From: Cytophagales bacterium
Lineage (GTDB): Bacteria > Pseudomonadota > Gammaproteobacteria > Burkholderiales > Burkholderiaceae_C
Length of the DNA: 64,000 nt
Reading direction: 5' to 3'
NCBI GenBank assembly: GCA_030054145.1
Contig: JASGCK010000001.1
Coordinates: 124,001 to 188,000 of the forward strand
This document shows, piece after piece, positions 33,854 through 43,469 of the stretch (position 1 is its first letter; every line of letters begins with the position of its first letter). The translations under genes were made by a program, and so were the position numbers. The notes under the pieces are model-generated. The model saw nothing but the letters and a program-made list of their open reading frames with translations. It was not told the origin of the DNA and ran no database searches.

Positions 33854-35866
33854 TCACCCCCGCAGCCGCAATTTATCTTCTGAGAACCCCAGCGACTCCG
33901 CCTGCGTCTTGATGTTTTGCAGGAAGTTGTCGTCGGTAATCCAAGGTGCGTAAACCGTCAAATACACGGGCGGGGTGTTAGACGCTTTCAAGGTGTTTAG
34001 CGTGTCCGCCAACTCAAGGCCGTTCACCGCGCCTAAAAAAATCGCCACATCCCCAGCAAGGTACAGCCTGCCCGCCAGCACCTCGGTGATGCGTGTGGTC
34101 AGCGGCAAACCCTCCGAGAGCAGCAAATTGTGCAGCACCCGCTCTTGCCGCAAGGCTTGCTGCGCGGGGTTTGCGGCAACGGCGGCCGCCGCAAAATGCG
34201 CCAAATCCGCCTGCGTCGCCTCGGACAGCGGTTTTTGGAAAATCAAAGCGTCCAAATCTGGCGCAACCTCAAACGCCCGAAAGCCAATATCCACGGGCAT
34301 TGCAGCGGCATCATGCTGGGAAGCCTTATCGGATATAGCCTGCGAGGCAATCAACTTTTCGCCCGCACGGCGCAGGCGCTCGGCGGTAATCTCAAAAATA
34401 GTGGCGGGCTTACCCAGCTCCTCGGTCACAAACTTGTGCGCTTCCTTTTGCTTTTTCGGGTCAATCGGCTGCGGAATTTGCACCAAGATAAATTTACGAC
34501 TCCCGCCGTCCTCAGCATTCAAACGCATCACCGCCTCGCCCGTGGTGCCGCTGCCTGCGAAGAAGTCGAGGATGAGGTCGTCACCAGATGTGCGCGTAGC
34601 AAAAATTTCCTGCAAAAGCCAAGGTGATTTTGGTGACGGAAAGATTCTTGACTTGTTTTGAAAAACGTCATTGAGCTCTTTTTGACCTTTTTCGGTATAG
34701 AAATTTTTGTCATTCAGAATCGTTTTGAGCATCCGACTTGAGCCATTGGCATAGCTTTTCCGGTAAATTTTCCAACGACCTTTAATTTGCTTTCCTATCA
34801 GTAGCATTTGATCTTTTTCTGCCTTAATGCGATCCCAAGTCCAGCAACCCTCAAAACCATCTTCCCAATCGGGAACTACTTTTTCCTCGCCATTCATAGG
34901 AAATAAAGTGACTTCGCCCAGCGTGTTGACATAAAGCGGATAGTAGAGATTTTTACGGTTGTGTTTGCCAAATTCACGATGGGTGTTCCGAAGCTCTAGC
35001 AAGCGGTATCGTTCGCCATCCGCATCTATTTCGTTGTACTCACTGTCGATCTGTTCCTCGTCTTTAGCAAGCGCAAAAGAGCCCTTATCAAGTTCTGTTT
35101 TGCTGTAGGCAAGTAGGTATTCGTGGTTAGTCGCAAAGTATTTATCTTGCGAGCGACCCTTGGGGTTGCAAAGCAGGGTTAATTCCGCCACAAAGTTATC
35201 CTGCCCAAACACCTCATCCATCAGCAACTTGAGCTGCGCCTGCTCGTTGTCGTCTATCGAGATAAAAATCACGCCGTCGTCGCGTAGCAAGTCTTTTGCC
35301 AGCAGCAAGCGCGGGTACATGAACGATAGCCAGCCGCTGTGGGTTCTTGCGCCGTAGATGTTTTTGATGTACTCGATGTTCTCTTTGTCGTAGCCCAGCT
35401 CTTCCAAAATCTGCGTCTGATTCACCCCAAAGTTGTCGTTGTAAATAAACGCATCGCTTTGCGTGTTGTACGGCGGGTCGATGTAGATGAGTTTGACTTT
35501 GCCAAAGTAGCTGTGGCGCAAGAGGCGTAGCGCGTCTAAGTTGTCGCCGCGTAAGAGTAGGTTGCCTGTGGTGTCCCAGTTTTTGCTCTCCAGCGGCAGC
35601 GGCTCCAAGATGTTTTGCGCGGGTGTGAATGCGGTGTTGTACGCTTCGCGTTTGCCGACCCAGCGTAGCTCGAAGCCGTCTTCTTCTACCTTGACCCCCG
35701 CAGGGTCTAGCGCTAGCTGTAGCTGCGCGGCGTTGACGGTGTAGCGTCCGTCTGGCGTGACTTCGATGGCGCTTGGGAAGTGTTTTTGTAGCATCGCCAA
35801 GTTGTGCAGGTTGGCGCTTTGGTCTGGCAAGATGGCGTGGGCGGCGGGTGTGGTTGGCTGGTTCAT
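33854..35866 (-). CDS. mod: Type III DNA methyltransferase subunit (Mod)
   Basis: This is a ~670-residue adenine-N6 methyltransferase of the beta class: catalytic DPPY (IYIDPPYN, residues 130–133 from the chosen start) precedes the AdoMet motif FAGSGTTGEA near residue 450. The variable target-recognition region lies between them. Mod sets the specificity of the R–M system and methylates one strand of an asymmetric site. No homopolymer or short-repeat tract suggesting phase variation was seen. The frame is open up to an ATG at 35893, but I prefer the ATG at 35866 (MNQPTTPAAH); a −10-like GATAAT lies 7 bp before it. The promoter must overlap the divergent Crp-like gene. Confidence 0.92.
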   Translation of the reverse strand: MNQPTTPAAHAILPDQSANLHNLAMLQKHFPSAIEVTPDGRYTVNAAQLQLALDPAGVKVEEDGFELRWVGKREAYNTAFTPAQNILEPLPLESKNWDTTGNLLLRGDNLDALRLLRHSYFGKVKLIYIDPPYNTQSDAFIYNDNFGVNQTQILEELGYDKENIEYIKNIYGARTHSGWLSFMYPRLLLAKDLLRDDGVIFISIDDNEQAQLKLLMDEVFGQDNFVAELTLLCNPKGRSQDKYFATNHEYLLAYSKTELDKGSFALAKDEEQIDSEYNEIDADGERYRLLELRNTHREFGKHNRKNLYYPLYVNTLGEVTLFPMNGEEKVVPDWEDGFEGCWTWDRIKAEKDQMLLIGKQIKGRWKIYRKSYANGSSRMLKTILNDKNFYTEKGQKELNDVFQNKSRIFPSPKSPWLLQEIFATRTSGDDLILDFFAGSGTTGEAVMRLNAEDGGSRKFILVQIPQPIDPKKQKEAHKFVTEELGKPATIFEITAERLRRAGEKLIASQAISDKASQHDAAAMPVDIGFRAFEVAPDLDALIFQKPLSEATQADLAHFAAAAVAANPAQQALRQERVLHNLLLSEGLPLTTRITEVLAGRLYLAGDVAIFLGAVNGLELADTLNTLKASNTPPVYLTVYAPWITDDNFLQNIKTQAESLGFSEDKLRLRG

Positions 35867-35894
35867 GCGCTGAATTATCGTTAGGATTGGCATT

Positions 35895-36593
35895 ATGTCT
35901 TCTCGCTCTGGCTCTCTTCTTCAACGTCAACGCCCGCCCAATGATGCGGATCTGGCGGCGATCCCGTGGCTGGCTTTACTCGCACCTGCGGATTACGACT
36001 ATGTGCTGCCAGAAATCAAGGTCACTCTTGCCCAAGAGGGTGACGTGATTTGCCGCATTGGTCGCCCCGTGACGTATTGGTTTGGTGTGGTGGAGGGTTT
36101 GCTGAAGATGAGCAGCGATAGCGCCGATGGCAAAACCATGACTTTTGTTGGTGTATCGACGGGCGGTTGGTTTGGTGAGGGCACGGCACTCAAGCGCGAG
36201 CCTTATCGGTACAACATTTCGGCGCTGCGCGATAGCGTTGTGGCTGGTATTTCGATAGAGGCGTTTCACTGGTTGCTGGATCATTCGATTGCGTTTAATA
36301 AATACCTGATGCGGCAGTTGAACGAGCGGCTGAGTCAGTTTATTGCGGCGCGGGAAGTGGACCGCATCAGCAATCCCGAGCACCGCGTGGCACGCACGCT
36401 AGCGGGGCTGCTCAACCCGACGCTTTATCCGCAGACTGGCAATACGCTTACGATTACCCAGCAGGAGCTTGCGTATTTGGTTGGCCTATCGCGCCAGCGC
36501 GTGAACGTGGCGCTGAAGGCGCTTGAAGCACAGGGTACGATTCGCTTGCAGTATGGCGGCTTAACCGTCCCTGATATTCAAAAATTGACATGA
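35895..36593 (+). CDS. Crp/Fnr family transcriptional regulator
   Basis: This is a 232-residue protein with an N-terminal cyclic-nucleotide-binding-fold domain (about 25–150; '[14 protein letters not shown]', '[11 protein letters not shown]') and a C-terminal winged helix with the HTH '[29 protein letters not shown]'. The Fnr-type cluster cysteines are absent, and the phosphate-binding residues for cAMP (RSA) are not seen, so the ligand is unclear. AGGA 8 bp before the ATG supports the start. It is divergent from mod, with start codons almost touching, and overlaps the pseudouridine synthase gene by 4 bp. Confidence 0.88.
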   Translation: MSSRSGSLLQRQRPPNDADLAAIPWLALLAPADYDYVLPEIKVTLAQEGDVICRIGRPVTYWFGVVEGLLKMSSDSADGKTMTFVGVSTGGWFGEGTALKREPYRYNISALRDSVVAGISIEAFHWLLDHSIAFNKYLMRQLNERLSQFIAAREVDRISNPEHRVARTLAGLLNPTLYPQTGNTLTITQQELAYLVGLSRQRVNVALKALEAQGTIRLQYGGLTVPDIQKLT

Positions 36594-37384
36594 CCGAACC
36601 CACTTTGATTCGATTAAATAAACGCATGGCGGAGCTTGGTCTCGCGTCGCGCCGCGAGGCGGATGATTGGATTGCCCGCGGTTGGGTGCGCGTGAATGGC
36701 GCGCCTGCGGTGCTGGGGCAGCCCGTGCCAGCGGATGCGCAGATCGAGATTCATCGCCAAGCGGCTTCGCGCCAGGCCGAGCAAGTGACGGTGGTGCTCC
36801 ATAAGCCCATTGGCTTTGTGAGCGGTCAGGCCGAAGACGGCTACGAGCCAGCCAAGGTGCTGGTTGTGCCTGCGCAGCGCTGGGATGATGACCCGTCGAG
36901 AAAAGGTTCTCATGCGGTGCAGTTCCACCCCAGCCATTGGAATAGCCTCGTGCCCGCAGGCCGCTTGGATATTGACTCCACGGGCTTGCTGATCTTGACG
37001 CAAGATGGTCGCGTGGCGCGGACGTTGATTGGCGAGGACTCGGCAATTGAAAAAGAATACTTGGTGCGGGTGAGTTACCGCACGCAAGAGCGCGGACTCA
37101 TGACCGTGGACATTCAATCCATTTTTCCGCCAGAGCAATTGGCAAAACTGCGGCACGGTTTGCACATGGACGGCAAGCCGCTCAAGCCCGCGCGAGTTGA
37201 CTGGCAAAATCCAGAGCAGCTGCGGTTTGTTTTGAATGAAGGCAAAAAGCGCCAAATCCGCCGTATGTGCGAGGCAGTGGGCCTGACGGTGGTCGGATTA
37301 AAGCGCGTGAGAATTGGCAAATTAATGCTTGGAAATTTGCCGTTAGGCCAGTGGCGGTATTTAAGGCCAGATGAGCGGTTTTAA
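36590..37384 (+). CDS. 23S rRNA pseudouridine synthase, RluB/RluE/RluF group
   Basis: This 264-residue RsuA-family protein has an N-terminal S4 RNA-binding domain ('[20 protein letters not shown]', about 6–52) and a catalytic domain with '[16 protein letters not shown]', where D127 is the catalytic aspartate, plus 'KEYLVRV' and '[18 protein letters not shown]'. The last motif and the S4 domain resemble RluF. It isomerises a uridine in 23S rRNA. It is coupled to the Crp gene by a 4-bp overlap. The exact target position cannot be told. Confidence 0.88.
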   Translation: MTEPTLIRLNKRMAELGLASRREADDWIARGWVRVNGAPAVLGQPVPADAQIEIHRQAASRQAEQVTVVLHKPIGFVSGQAEDGYEPAKVLVVPAQRWDDDPSRKGSHAVQFHPSHWNSLVPAGRLDIDSTGLLILTQDGRVARTLIGEDSAIEKEYLVRVSYRTQERGLMTVDIQSIFPPEQLAKLRHGLHMDGKPLKPARVDWQNPEQLRFVLNEGKKRQIRRMCEAVGLTVVGLKRVRIGKLMLGNLPLGQWRYLRPDERF

Positions 37385-37396
37385 GAAAGTTATCAA

Positions 37397-38428
37397 ATGA
37401 AAATATCTTTTCCCTTGAAAGCCTTGTCCGTATTGGCTTGCGCGGCTTTATGCTCCGTAGCCCTTGCCCAGTCGGGCACGGTGAATGCTATCTGCTCCAC
37501 AGACCAAGCATGGTGTGACTTGGCGGCGAGTGACTTTCAAAAAGCGACAGGTGTCAAAGTATTGCAAGTGCGCAAAGCAACGGGCGAGGCGCTGGCGCAG
37601 CTTCGCGCAGAGGCGGCCAATCCTAAAACCGATATTTGGTGGGGCGGCACGGGCGATCCGTTTTTGCAAGCGGCAGAGGTTGGCTTGCTGGAAGCCTATC
37701 GCCCCAGTTATATCAACGACTTGCATTCATGGAGCGTGCGCCAATATGCGATGACAGGAAATAAAGTGGGCGGCTTTTATACGTCAGCCATTGGCTTTGG
37801 CTGGAACACCGAAGTGCTTAAGAAGAAGAAATTGCCAGAACCCAAATGCTGGAAGGACTTGCTTGACCCGCGCTACAAAGGTGAGATTGAAACGTCGCAC
37901 CCCGCAGCCAGTGGCACGGCGTACACCATCTTGGCAGGTCTGGTGCAATTGATGGGCGAGGAGGCGGCCTTTGACTACATGAAAAAGCTGCATAAAAACA
38001 TAACCGCCTACACCCGCAGCGGTACGGCGCAAGCGCCCAGCGTCGCCAAGGGCGAGGTGGCGATTGGGCTGTCGTTTATTTTTGGTTTTGATGGCTGGAC
38101 ACACAACGGTTATCCCGTTAAATCCGCCGCGCCTTGTGAAGGCACGAGCTTTGAGGTGGGCGGGATTGCACTCATCAAAGGCAGTAAGAATCCCGATGCC
38201 GCTCAAAAATACTACGACTGGCTGATGAGCCCCGCTGGGCAAGGCGTTGGCGCAAGAGCCAATAGCTTGCAAGTGCCTGCGAATAAGACGTTTAAAGCCG
38301 ACCCCAGAATTCCGCTGATCGACCACGTGCGTTTGATTAAGTACGATTTTGAAAAATACGGCAGGGCCGCAGAGCGTAAGCGCTTAATTGAGCGCTGGCA
38401 GCGCGAGGTGGAGAGTTTGCCGAAGTAA
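37397..38428 (+). CDS. ABC transporter substrate-binding protein, Fe(3+)/phosphonate (AfuA) type
   Basis: This 343-residue periplasmic binding protein has a signal peptide (MKISFPLKALSVLACAALCSVALAQ). The 'WWGGTGDPFLQAAEVGLLEAYRP' and 'GFGWNTEVLKKKKLPEPKCWKDLLDPRYKGEI' regions are typical of the family-1 iron/2-aminoethylphosphonate group. No permease or ATPase gene lies beside it: upstream is a pseudouridine synthase, downstream a toxin–antitoxin pair. It may serve a transporter encoded elsewhere or a two-component sensor. Confidence 0.85.
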   Translation: MKISFPLKALSVLACAALCSVALAQSGTVNAICSTDQAWCDLAASDFQKATGVKVLQVRKATGEALAQLRAEAANPKTDIWWGGTGDPFLQAAEVGLLEAYRPSYINDLHSWSVRQYAMTGNKVGGFYTSAIGFGWNTEVLKKKKLPEPKCWKDLLDPRYKGEIETSHPAASGTAYTILAGLVQLMGEEAAFDYMKKLHKNITAYTRSGTAQAPSVAKGEVAIGLSFIFGFDGWTHNGYPVKSAAPCEGTSFEVGGIALIKGSKNPDAAQKYYDWLMSPAGQGVGARANSLQVPANKTFKADPRIPLIDHVRLIKYDFEKYGRAAERKRLIERWQREVESLPK

Positions 38429-38441
38429 GCCGCTTGAGATC

Positions 38442-38485
38442 TTGACAGGTTCGCATATTTGCATAAAATCACAAATATGCGAACC
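38442..38485 (+). promoter_or_regulatory. vapBC promoter overlapped by a perfect inverted-repeat operator
   Basis: A consensus −35 TTGACA (38442–38447) and a −10 TAAAAT (38464–38469) are 16 bp apart. GGTTCGCATATTTG (38448–38461) and CAAATATGCGAACC (38472–38485) form a perfect 14-bp inverted repeat around the −10. The right arm contains the antitoxin ATG (38477), which is 7 bp after the −10, so the mRNA would start at or next to the start codon. This is the expected site of autorepression by the antitoxin or the toxin–antitoxin complex. Confidence 0.85.
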
Positions 38486-38779
38486 ACATTGGATTTCCCC
38501 AACGAGTTATTTGTCCATCTCAAAACCCGAGCGGCAATTGATGGCGTGACGCTGCGCGAGACCGTCATTGGCTTGCTGGAGAAAGGTTTGGCGGCGGTCG
38601 ATGCGCCCGCGCAAATTGCGGCCGAGCCTAGAAAATACGATCCACCGCCTACGATTCCATCAAAAGGCCCTATGGCCATTTCAATGAAGACGCTCAGTAA
38701 TGCCGATCTTTATGAGTTGTTGGATGCCGAAACCTTGGAGCGCGATGCGTTTGGAGCGGCACGCTCAAAGACAAAATGA
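38477..38779 (+). CDS. VapB-like antitoxin (ribbon-helix-helix type)
   Basis: The 100-residue product begins MRTTLDFPNELFVHLKTRAA, a ribbon-helix-helix DNA-binding start (short strand followed by helices), with a flexible proline-rich C-terminus expected to wrap the toxin. The ATG at 38477 replaces an upstream TTG (38459), since the −10 hexamer lies between them. It is followed 1 bp later by a PIN-domain toxin gene. It should neutralise the toxin and repress the operon via the inverted repeat over its own start codon. Confidence 0.8.
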   Translation: MRTTLDFPNELFVHLKTRAAIDGVTLRETVIGLLEKGLAAVDAPAQIAAEPRKYDPPPTIPSKGPMAISMKTLSNADLYELLDAETLERDAFGAARSKTK

Positions 38780-38780
38780 C

Positions 38781-39308
38781 ATGAAATATCCAGCATACAA
38801 AGCGAGTAGCCCATTGCAGGTGAACGATGGCGATACGCTGAATGACTGGCTAACTAGTCGGATTCCCAAAGGTGATCTTCTTGACATTAATGTTTGGATA
38901 GCGCTCGCGCATACCGAACATGACTATCACAAGCAGGCCGTGGCGTATTGGCAGGCAGAGCAAGCTAAGGGGACGCTGATGTGGTTTTGTCGAACAACGA
39001 TGCTTGGCATGATTCGGTTGTTATCACAAAAAGCGGTGATGGGGCCGTCGGTGTTGAGTTTAAAAGAGGCCTACGTTGCCTATCTCAATTTTTTGGATAT
39101 ATCTTTAGTCAAATGGTTGCCCGAGACCACTGATGCTGCCAAACGGACGGATGCGGCTTTAGTCGGTTTGAGCCAAGATGTTCCTGCGCGAATGTCAACA
39201 GATGCTTACTTAGCCGCTACTGCCGAATCGACGGGCTTGCGCATGGTCACTTTTGATGCTGACTTCAAGCGGTTCGATTTAAAAAACTGGTTGCTCTTGG
39301 GCGCTTGA
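38781..39308 (+). CDS. VapC-like PIN-domain ribonuclease toxin
   Basis: From the ATG at 38781 the product is 175 residues. PIN-domain acidic residues are visible in 'DLLDINVWIALAHTEHDYH' (first aspartate), a central glutamate region, and 'STDAYLAATAESTGLRMVTFDADFKRF' (two late aspartates). The family cleaves tRNA or rRNA and arrests growth when free. The C-terminus is followed by a hairpin overlapping the stop. The N-terminal ~35 residues before the first strand are longer than in most VapC. The start is set by the 1-bp spacing from the antitoxin stop. Confidence 0.82.
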   Translation: MKYPAYKASSPLQVNDGDTLNDWLTSRIPKGDLLDINVWIALAHTEHDYHKQAVAYWQAEQAKGTLMWFCRTTMLGMIRLLSQKAVMGPSVLSLKEAYVAYLNFLDISLVKWLPETTDAAKRTDAALVGLSQDVPARMSTDAYLAATAESTGLRMVTFDADFKRFDLKNWLLLGA

Positions 39309-39350
39309 ATTTCACCCAAGCGCCCCTAACTCTAAGGGCGTTCTTTTTTC
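39299..39350 (+). terminator. Terminator region after the toxin gene
   Basis: GGGCGCTTG (39299–39307) pairs with CAAGCGCCC (39317–39325) across 9 bases, overlapping the toxin stop. A second, weaker CGCCC/GGGCG hairpin (39321–39340) is followed by a pyrimidine tract rich in T. Together they probably end the toxin–antitoxin transcript before htpG. Confidence 0.65.
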
Positions 39351-39370
39351 TTTTTATTCTTTTTTGAACC

Positions 39371-41314
39371 ATGACCACTAAACATTCTTTCCAAGCCGAA
39401 GTTGCGCAGCTTTTGCATCTCGTGACGCACTCGCTGTATTCCAACAAAGAAATTTTTCTGCGCGAATTGATCTCTAACGCCTCTGATGCTTGCGATAAGC
39501 TGCGTTTTGAAGGACTCAATAACCCTGCGCTGTTCGAGGGCAAATCCGATTTAGAAGTTCGTGTCTCGTTTGACAAAGCCGCCCGCACGATCACGATTTC
39601 CGACAATGGCATTGGCATGACGGCAGACGAAGCCATTGCTCACCTTGGCACGATTGCCAAGTCGGGTACGAAAGATTTCGTCTCCCAACTTGGTGACGCA
39701 CAGAAGGCGAACGCGAAAGAGCAAGGCTCGCTGATTGGGCAATTTGGTGTGGGCTTTTATTCGGGCTTTATCGTTGCCGACAAAATGGTTGTGGAGACGC
39801 GCCGTGGCGGTACGCCCGCCGCAGAAGGTGTGCGCTGGACGAGCGGCGGCGCGGGGGATTTTGAAACAGAGGTCATCACCAAAGACGGCCGTGGCACCGA
39901 TGTGATTTTGTATCTGCGCGCTGACGAAGAGGGCTCAACTGAGATTGGCGACTTCTTGTCTAACTGGAAGCTCAAGTCCATCATCAATAAATACGCCGAG
40001 CACATCTCCTTGCCAATTTTGATGCGCAAAGAGGAGTGGAAGGAAGGCAAAGACAACCAACCAGGCGAGATGGTGACGACGGATGAGTGGGAGACGATTA
40101 ACAAAGCCAGCGCTTTGTGGACGCGTGCTAAAGCCGACATTACGCAAGAGCAATACGACGAGTTTTATAAGCAAATCAGTTATGACTTTGCCGCGCCGCT
40201 AGCCCACAGCCATAACCGCGTGGAGGGCAAGACGGAGTACACACAGCTACTCTACATACCAGCAACTGCGCCGCACGATTTGTGGAATCGTGACAAGAAG
40301 GCGGGCATTAAGCTCTACGTCAAACGGGTGTTCATCATGGATGATGCAGAGTCGCTGATGCCCGTGTATTTGCGCTTTGTCAAAGGCGTGATTGATTCGG
40401 CTGATTTGCCGCTCAACGTCTCGCGCGAGCTGCTGCAAGAAAGCCGGGATACCAAGGCGATTCGTGAAGGCAATACTCGCCGCATTTTGTCGATGCTGGA
40501 CGATATGGCGGCACCGCAAAAAGAGGGCGAATCGAAGGAAGACTTTGACGCACGTAGCGCCAAGTTCACTAAGTTTTACGAGGCGTTTGGCGCGGTGCTG
40601 AAAGAGGGCGTGGGCGAGGACTTTGCCAACAAAGACAAGATCGCCAAGTTGCTGCGCTTTGCATCCTGCACAACAGATACGGTGACGGTTGGTTTTGCCG
40701 ACTACAAAGCGCGGATGAAGGAGGGGCAAGAGGCGATTTACTACATCACCGCAGAAACCTTAGCAGCCGCGAAGAATAGTCCGCAGCTTGAGGTGTTCAA
40801 AAAGAAAGGCATCGAGGTTCTTTTGATGTCCGATCGCGTGGACGAGTGGGCGTTGGGCTTTTTGAACGAGTTCGACGGCACGCCGCTGCAAAGCGTTGCC
40901 AAAGGCGCTTTCGATTTGGGCAAGCTGCAAGATGAAGCGGAAAAGAAAGCAGCAGAGGATGCAGCTGAATCGGCCAAACCACTGTTGGCAAAGTTGAAAG
41001 AGGCGCTCAAAGACAAAGCGGAAGATGTGCGCGTGACGACGCGTTTGGTGGACTCGCCAGCTTGCTTGGTGGTGAAAGATCACGGCATGAGTACGCAAAT
41101 GGCAAGACTGCTGAAGCAAGCGGGTCAAGCCGCGCCCGAGACGAAGCCGATTTTGGAGATCAACGCGGAGCACGCGCTGGTTAAAAAACTCGATGGCTCG
41201 GTTCACTTCAACGATCTTGCGCACATCTTGTTTGACCAAGCACTGCTTGCTGAGGGTGGTCTGCCAGATGATCCCGCTGCCTACGTGAAGCGGGTGAATG
41301 CGCTTTTAGTTTAG
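39371..41314 (+). CDS. htpG: Molecular chaperone HtpG (Hsp90)
   Basis: This 647-residue cytosolic Hsp90 has the GHKL ATP-binding motifs '[16 protein letters not shown]' (catalytic glutamate and magnesium asparagine), 'ISDNGIGM', '[12 protein letters not shown]' and '[15 protein letters not shown]'. The middle domain contains the conserved '[14 protein letters not shown]', and the dimerisation domain ends '[14 protein letters not shown]'. It folds and reactivates client proteins. No strong ribosome site is visible. The 3' end overlaps the convergent M14 peptidase gene by 9 bp. Confidence 0.96.
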   Translation: MTTKHSFQAEVAQLLHLVTHSLYSNKEIFLRELISNASDACDKLRFEGLNNPALFEGKSDLEVRVSFDKAARTITISDNGIGMTADEAIAHLGTIAKSGTKDFVSQLGDAQKANAKEQGSLIGQFGVGFYSGFIVADKMVVETRRGGTPAAEGVRWTSGGAGDFETEVITKDGRGTDVILYLRADEEGSTEIGDFLSNWKLKSIINKYAEHISLPILMRKEEWKEGKDNQPGEMVTTDEWETINKASALWTRAKADITQEQYDEFYKQISYDFAAPLAHSHNRVEGKTEYTQLLYIPATAPHDLWNRDKKAGIKLYVKRVFIMDDAESLMPVYLRFVKGVIDSADLPLNVSRELLQESRDTKAIREGNTRRILSMLDDMAAPQKEGESKEDFDARSAKFTKFYEAFGAVLKEGVGEDFANKDKIAKLLRFASCTTDTVTVGFADYKARMKEGQEAIYYITAETLAAAKNSPQLEVFKKKGIEVLLMSDRVDEWALGFLNEFDGTPLQSVAKGAFDLGKLQDEAEKKAAEDAAESAKPLLAKLKEALKDKAEDVRVTTRLVDSPACLVVKDHGMSTQMARLLKQAGQAAPETKPILEINAEHALVKKLDGSVHFNDLAHILFDQALLAEGGLPDDPAAYVKRVNALLV

Positions 41315-42070
41315 AGGTAGTGAATGCGCACTCATCCAGCGTACCAAGTCCAGCCACATTTGCCGCATTTCTGGGATGTTGGGTGCTTTGGTCGCGTTGG
41401 GTAATTCAACGGTGATGACGGGTATCTTGAGCTCGACACCGCCATAGTTGCCAAGGCTGCCAGGGTAAATGCCCACTTGGTCTAGGTATAGCCGTCCTAG
41501 TTTTTGTGGCGGGATTGATGGGCCATCAAAATCCAAGACACCAAAAGGCGCATGGATGCTCACAATGATGTGTGGTTTGAATTGTTTAATTTGTTCATGT
41601 AAAAACTTGGCTTCGGGTTCCGATAGCGGTGTTTTGCCTGGATAGCGCCGGGGATCTTTTTTGGTTTTTGTCACCCAGTAATTGCTCGCATTTCGCCTCC
41701 AGTCCGATGTGGGGAAGTTGCGATTGAGATCAACGCCATTGGCATTGGTGCGCCTAGGTGGTTGGGCGAGTAATCCGTCGGGATTAAGTCCTGGAATAAA
41801 GCGCCAGTTTGCGTTGCTGGGGGTTGCTTGGGCGTAACCTATCCAGTGAAATACCAAAGAGCTGGATGAGCGCTCGTCGCCGTGGATGCCGCCAAGTACC
41901 AACACGCGGCGTTTCGCGTGGTCTTCAGTCACTACATCGCGGAACAATAGGGGATGTCCTTTAACGGATACGCTGTCAGAGCGCTCAAGTTTGACAGAGT
42001 GGCATAACTTGTCGGGCACATTGGGGAGTGGGCGCGAGAGTTGAAGGCATAAAGCGAGTAAATCAAGCAT
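41306..42070 (-). CDS. M14 zinc carboxypeptidase (MpaA-like murein peptide amidase)
   Basis: This 254-residue protein has the M14 zinc site: HGDE ('[10 protein letters not shown]', H63 and E66) and H173 ('VSIHAPFG'), with the substrate-binding 'GLNPDGLL…[10 protein letters not shown]' and the late catalytic glutamate E222 ('ITVELPNA'). No signal peptide is evident, as in cytoplasmic MpaA, which trims D-glutamyl-diaminopimelate bonds from recycled murein peptides. It lies 3 bp after gshA and is probably co-transcribed with it. Confidence 0.83.
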   Translation of the reverse strand: MLDLLALCLQLSRPLPNVPDKLCHSVKLERSDSVSVKGHPLLFRDVVTEDHAKRRVLVLGGIHGDERSSSSLVFHWIGYAQATPSNANWRFIPGLNPDGLLAQPPRRTNANGVDLNRNFPTSDWRRNASNYWVTKTKKDPRRYPGKTPLSEPEAKFLHEQIKQFKPHIIVSIHAPFGVLDFDGPSIPPQKLGRLYLDQVGIYPGSLGNYGGVELKIPVITVELPNATKAPNIPEMRQMWLDLVRWMSAHSLPLN

Positions 42071-42073
42071 GAT

Positions 42074-43366
42074 TTATAAATCCATGCTGCTTGGGTTGGT
42101 CGCCTCTAGTTCATAGCTGGCGGCTAGCATGGCAAGCCTTGCAATCACGCCGTACATATAAAAACGGTTGGGTGCGCTGCAACCTACCTTTTCGCCCAGC
42201 TCAGGTGTGTTGGTGGCGTTGGCAAAGGCGAGTGGTACAAAGCTTGAGCCAGGGGCGTTTAAGTTCTCATCCACGCCGCGCTCGGCATGAATGCGGTAAA
42301 AGCCGCCCACCACATAGCGATCTAGCATATACACCACGGGCTCGGCCATTGCTTCGTTGACGCGCTCCATGGTCGGCACGCCCTCTTGGATGATGACTTC
42401 GCTTACGGTTTGTCCGTCTTTGACGACACTCATTTTGTTTTTGGTTTTGCGGTTGATGACTGCTAGGTCTTTCACGCTACGCACCGTCATGATGCCCATG
42501 CCGTAGGTTCCGTTGTCGGCTTTCACAATCACGAACGGTTTGTCTTGAATGCCGTACTGGTCATATTTGAGTTGGATTTTTTTAAGCAGTTTGTCCACTT
42601 CACTCGTTAAACAATCCATGCCCGTGCCTTCGGCAAAATTGACGTTGCCGCAGTGCGAAAAATAAGGGTTAATGAGCCAGGGGTCAATGCCAATCAGGCT
42701 TGCAAAGGATTCGACCACCGTGTCGTAAGACGCAAAATGCGTGGACTTACGCCGTATCCACCAGCCTCCGTGCAGTGGCGGTAGTAGATGCTGCTCGTTG
42801 AGATTTTGAAACACGTCGGGCGTGCCCGCGCTTAAATCGTTATTGAGCAAAATTGTGCAAGGATCGAAGTCTTTCAGTCCTAACCGATGCTTGGTGCGAA
42901 TGACGGGTTCAAGCGTCACGCTTTCGCCTGTTGGTAGATTAAACGTGGTGGGTTCAGTGATTTCGGGGTTGATTGTGCCAAGACGTACATTGAGTCCTGC
43001 TTGTTGGAATATCTTTTTTAGCCTTGTGACATTGGTTAAGTAGAAGGTGTTGCGTGTGTGATTCTCTGGGATCAGCAACAAATTTTTGGCTTCAGGGCAA
43101 ATTTTTTCGATGGCGGACATGGCCGCTTGTACGGCAAGCGGCAGCATTTCGGGCGTGAGGTTATTCCAGCCGCCAGGATAAAGATTGGTGTCCACGGGTG
43201 CGAGTTTGAATCCCGCATTGCGCAGATCAACCGATGTGTAGAACGGCGGCGTGTGCTCTAGCCATTGCAGCCGAAACCAACGCTCGATGGCGGGCAAGCT
43301 GTCTAAAATTTTTTGCTCTAACTCGTTGATGGGGCCTGTGAGTGCGGTAATGAGGTGGGGAACCAT
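42074..43366 (-). CDS. gshA: Glutamate–cysteine ligase, TIGR02049-like
   Basis: This 430-residue protein catalyses the first step of glutathione synthesis. It is not the E. coli GshA fold but the form common in betaproteobacteria and acidithiobacilli ('VDLRNAGFKLAPVDTNLYPGGWNNL', 'LLLIPENHTRNTFYL', 'FVIVKADNGTYGMGIMTV', 'DRYVVGGFYRIHAERGVDENLNAPG'). An AAAGGA ribosome site precedes the ATG. gshB is not in the window. Assignment is by family resemblance to the ferrooxidans-type GshA. Confidence 0.88.
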   Translation of the reverse strand: MVPHLITALTGPINELEQKILDSLPAIERWFRLQWLEHTPPFYTSVDLRNAGFKLAPVDTNLYPGGWNNLTPEMLPLAVQAAMSAIEKICPEAKNLLLIPENHTRNTFYLTNVTRLKKIFQQAGLNVRLGTINPEITEPTTFNLPTGESVTLEPVIRTKHRLGLKDFDPCTILLNNDLSAGTPDVFQNLNEQHLLPPLHGGWWIRRKSTHFASYDTVVESFASLIGIDPWLINPYFSHCGNVNFAEGTGMDCLTSEVDKLLKKIQLKYDQYGIQDKPFVIVKADNGTYGMGIMTVRSVKDLAVINRKTKNKMSVVKDGQTVSEVIIQEGVPTMERVNEAMAEPVVYMLDRYVVGGFYRIHAERGVDENLNAPGSSFVPLAFANATNTPELGEKVGCSAPNRFYMYGVIARLAMLAASYELEATNPSSMDL

Positions 43367-43469
43367 GGAATCCTTTAGACTTTAGATGTTGTTTCAATTG
43401 ATCAAACTTGCTGGCAATTTTCGCCGATTCAATACCTTTGTGAACCGTAGCGTGGGATAATTGAAAGCT

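Noticed and set aside
38459..38476. Upstream TTG start for the VapB-like antitoxin
   Set aside because: It would place the −10 hexamer inside the coding sequence, and the ribbon-helix-helix fold starts at the ATG at 38477.
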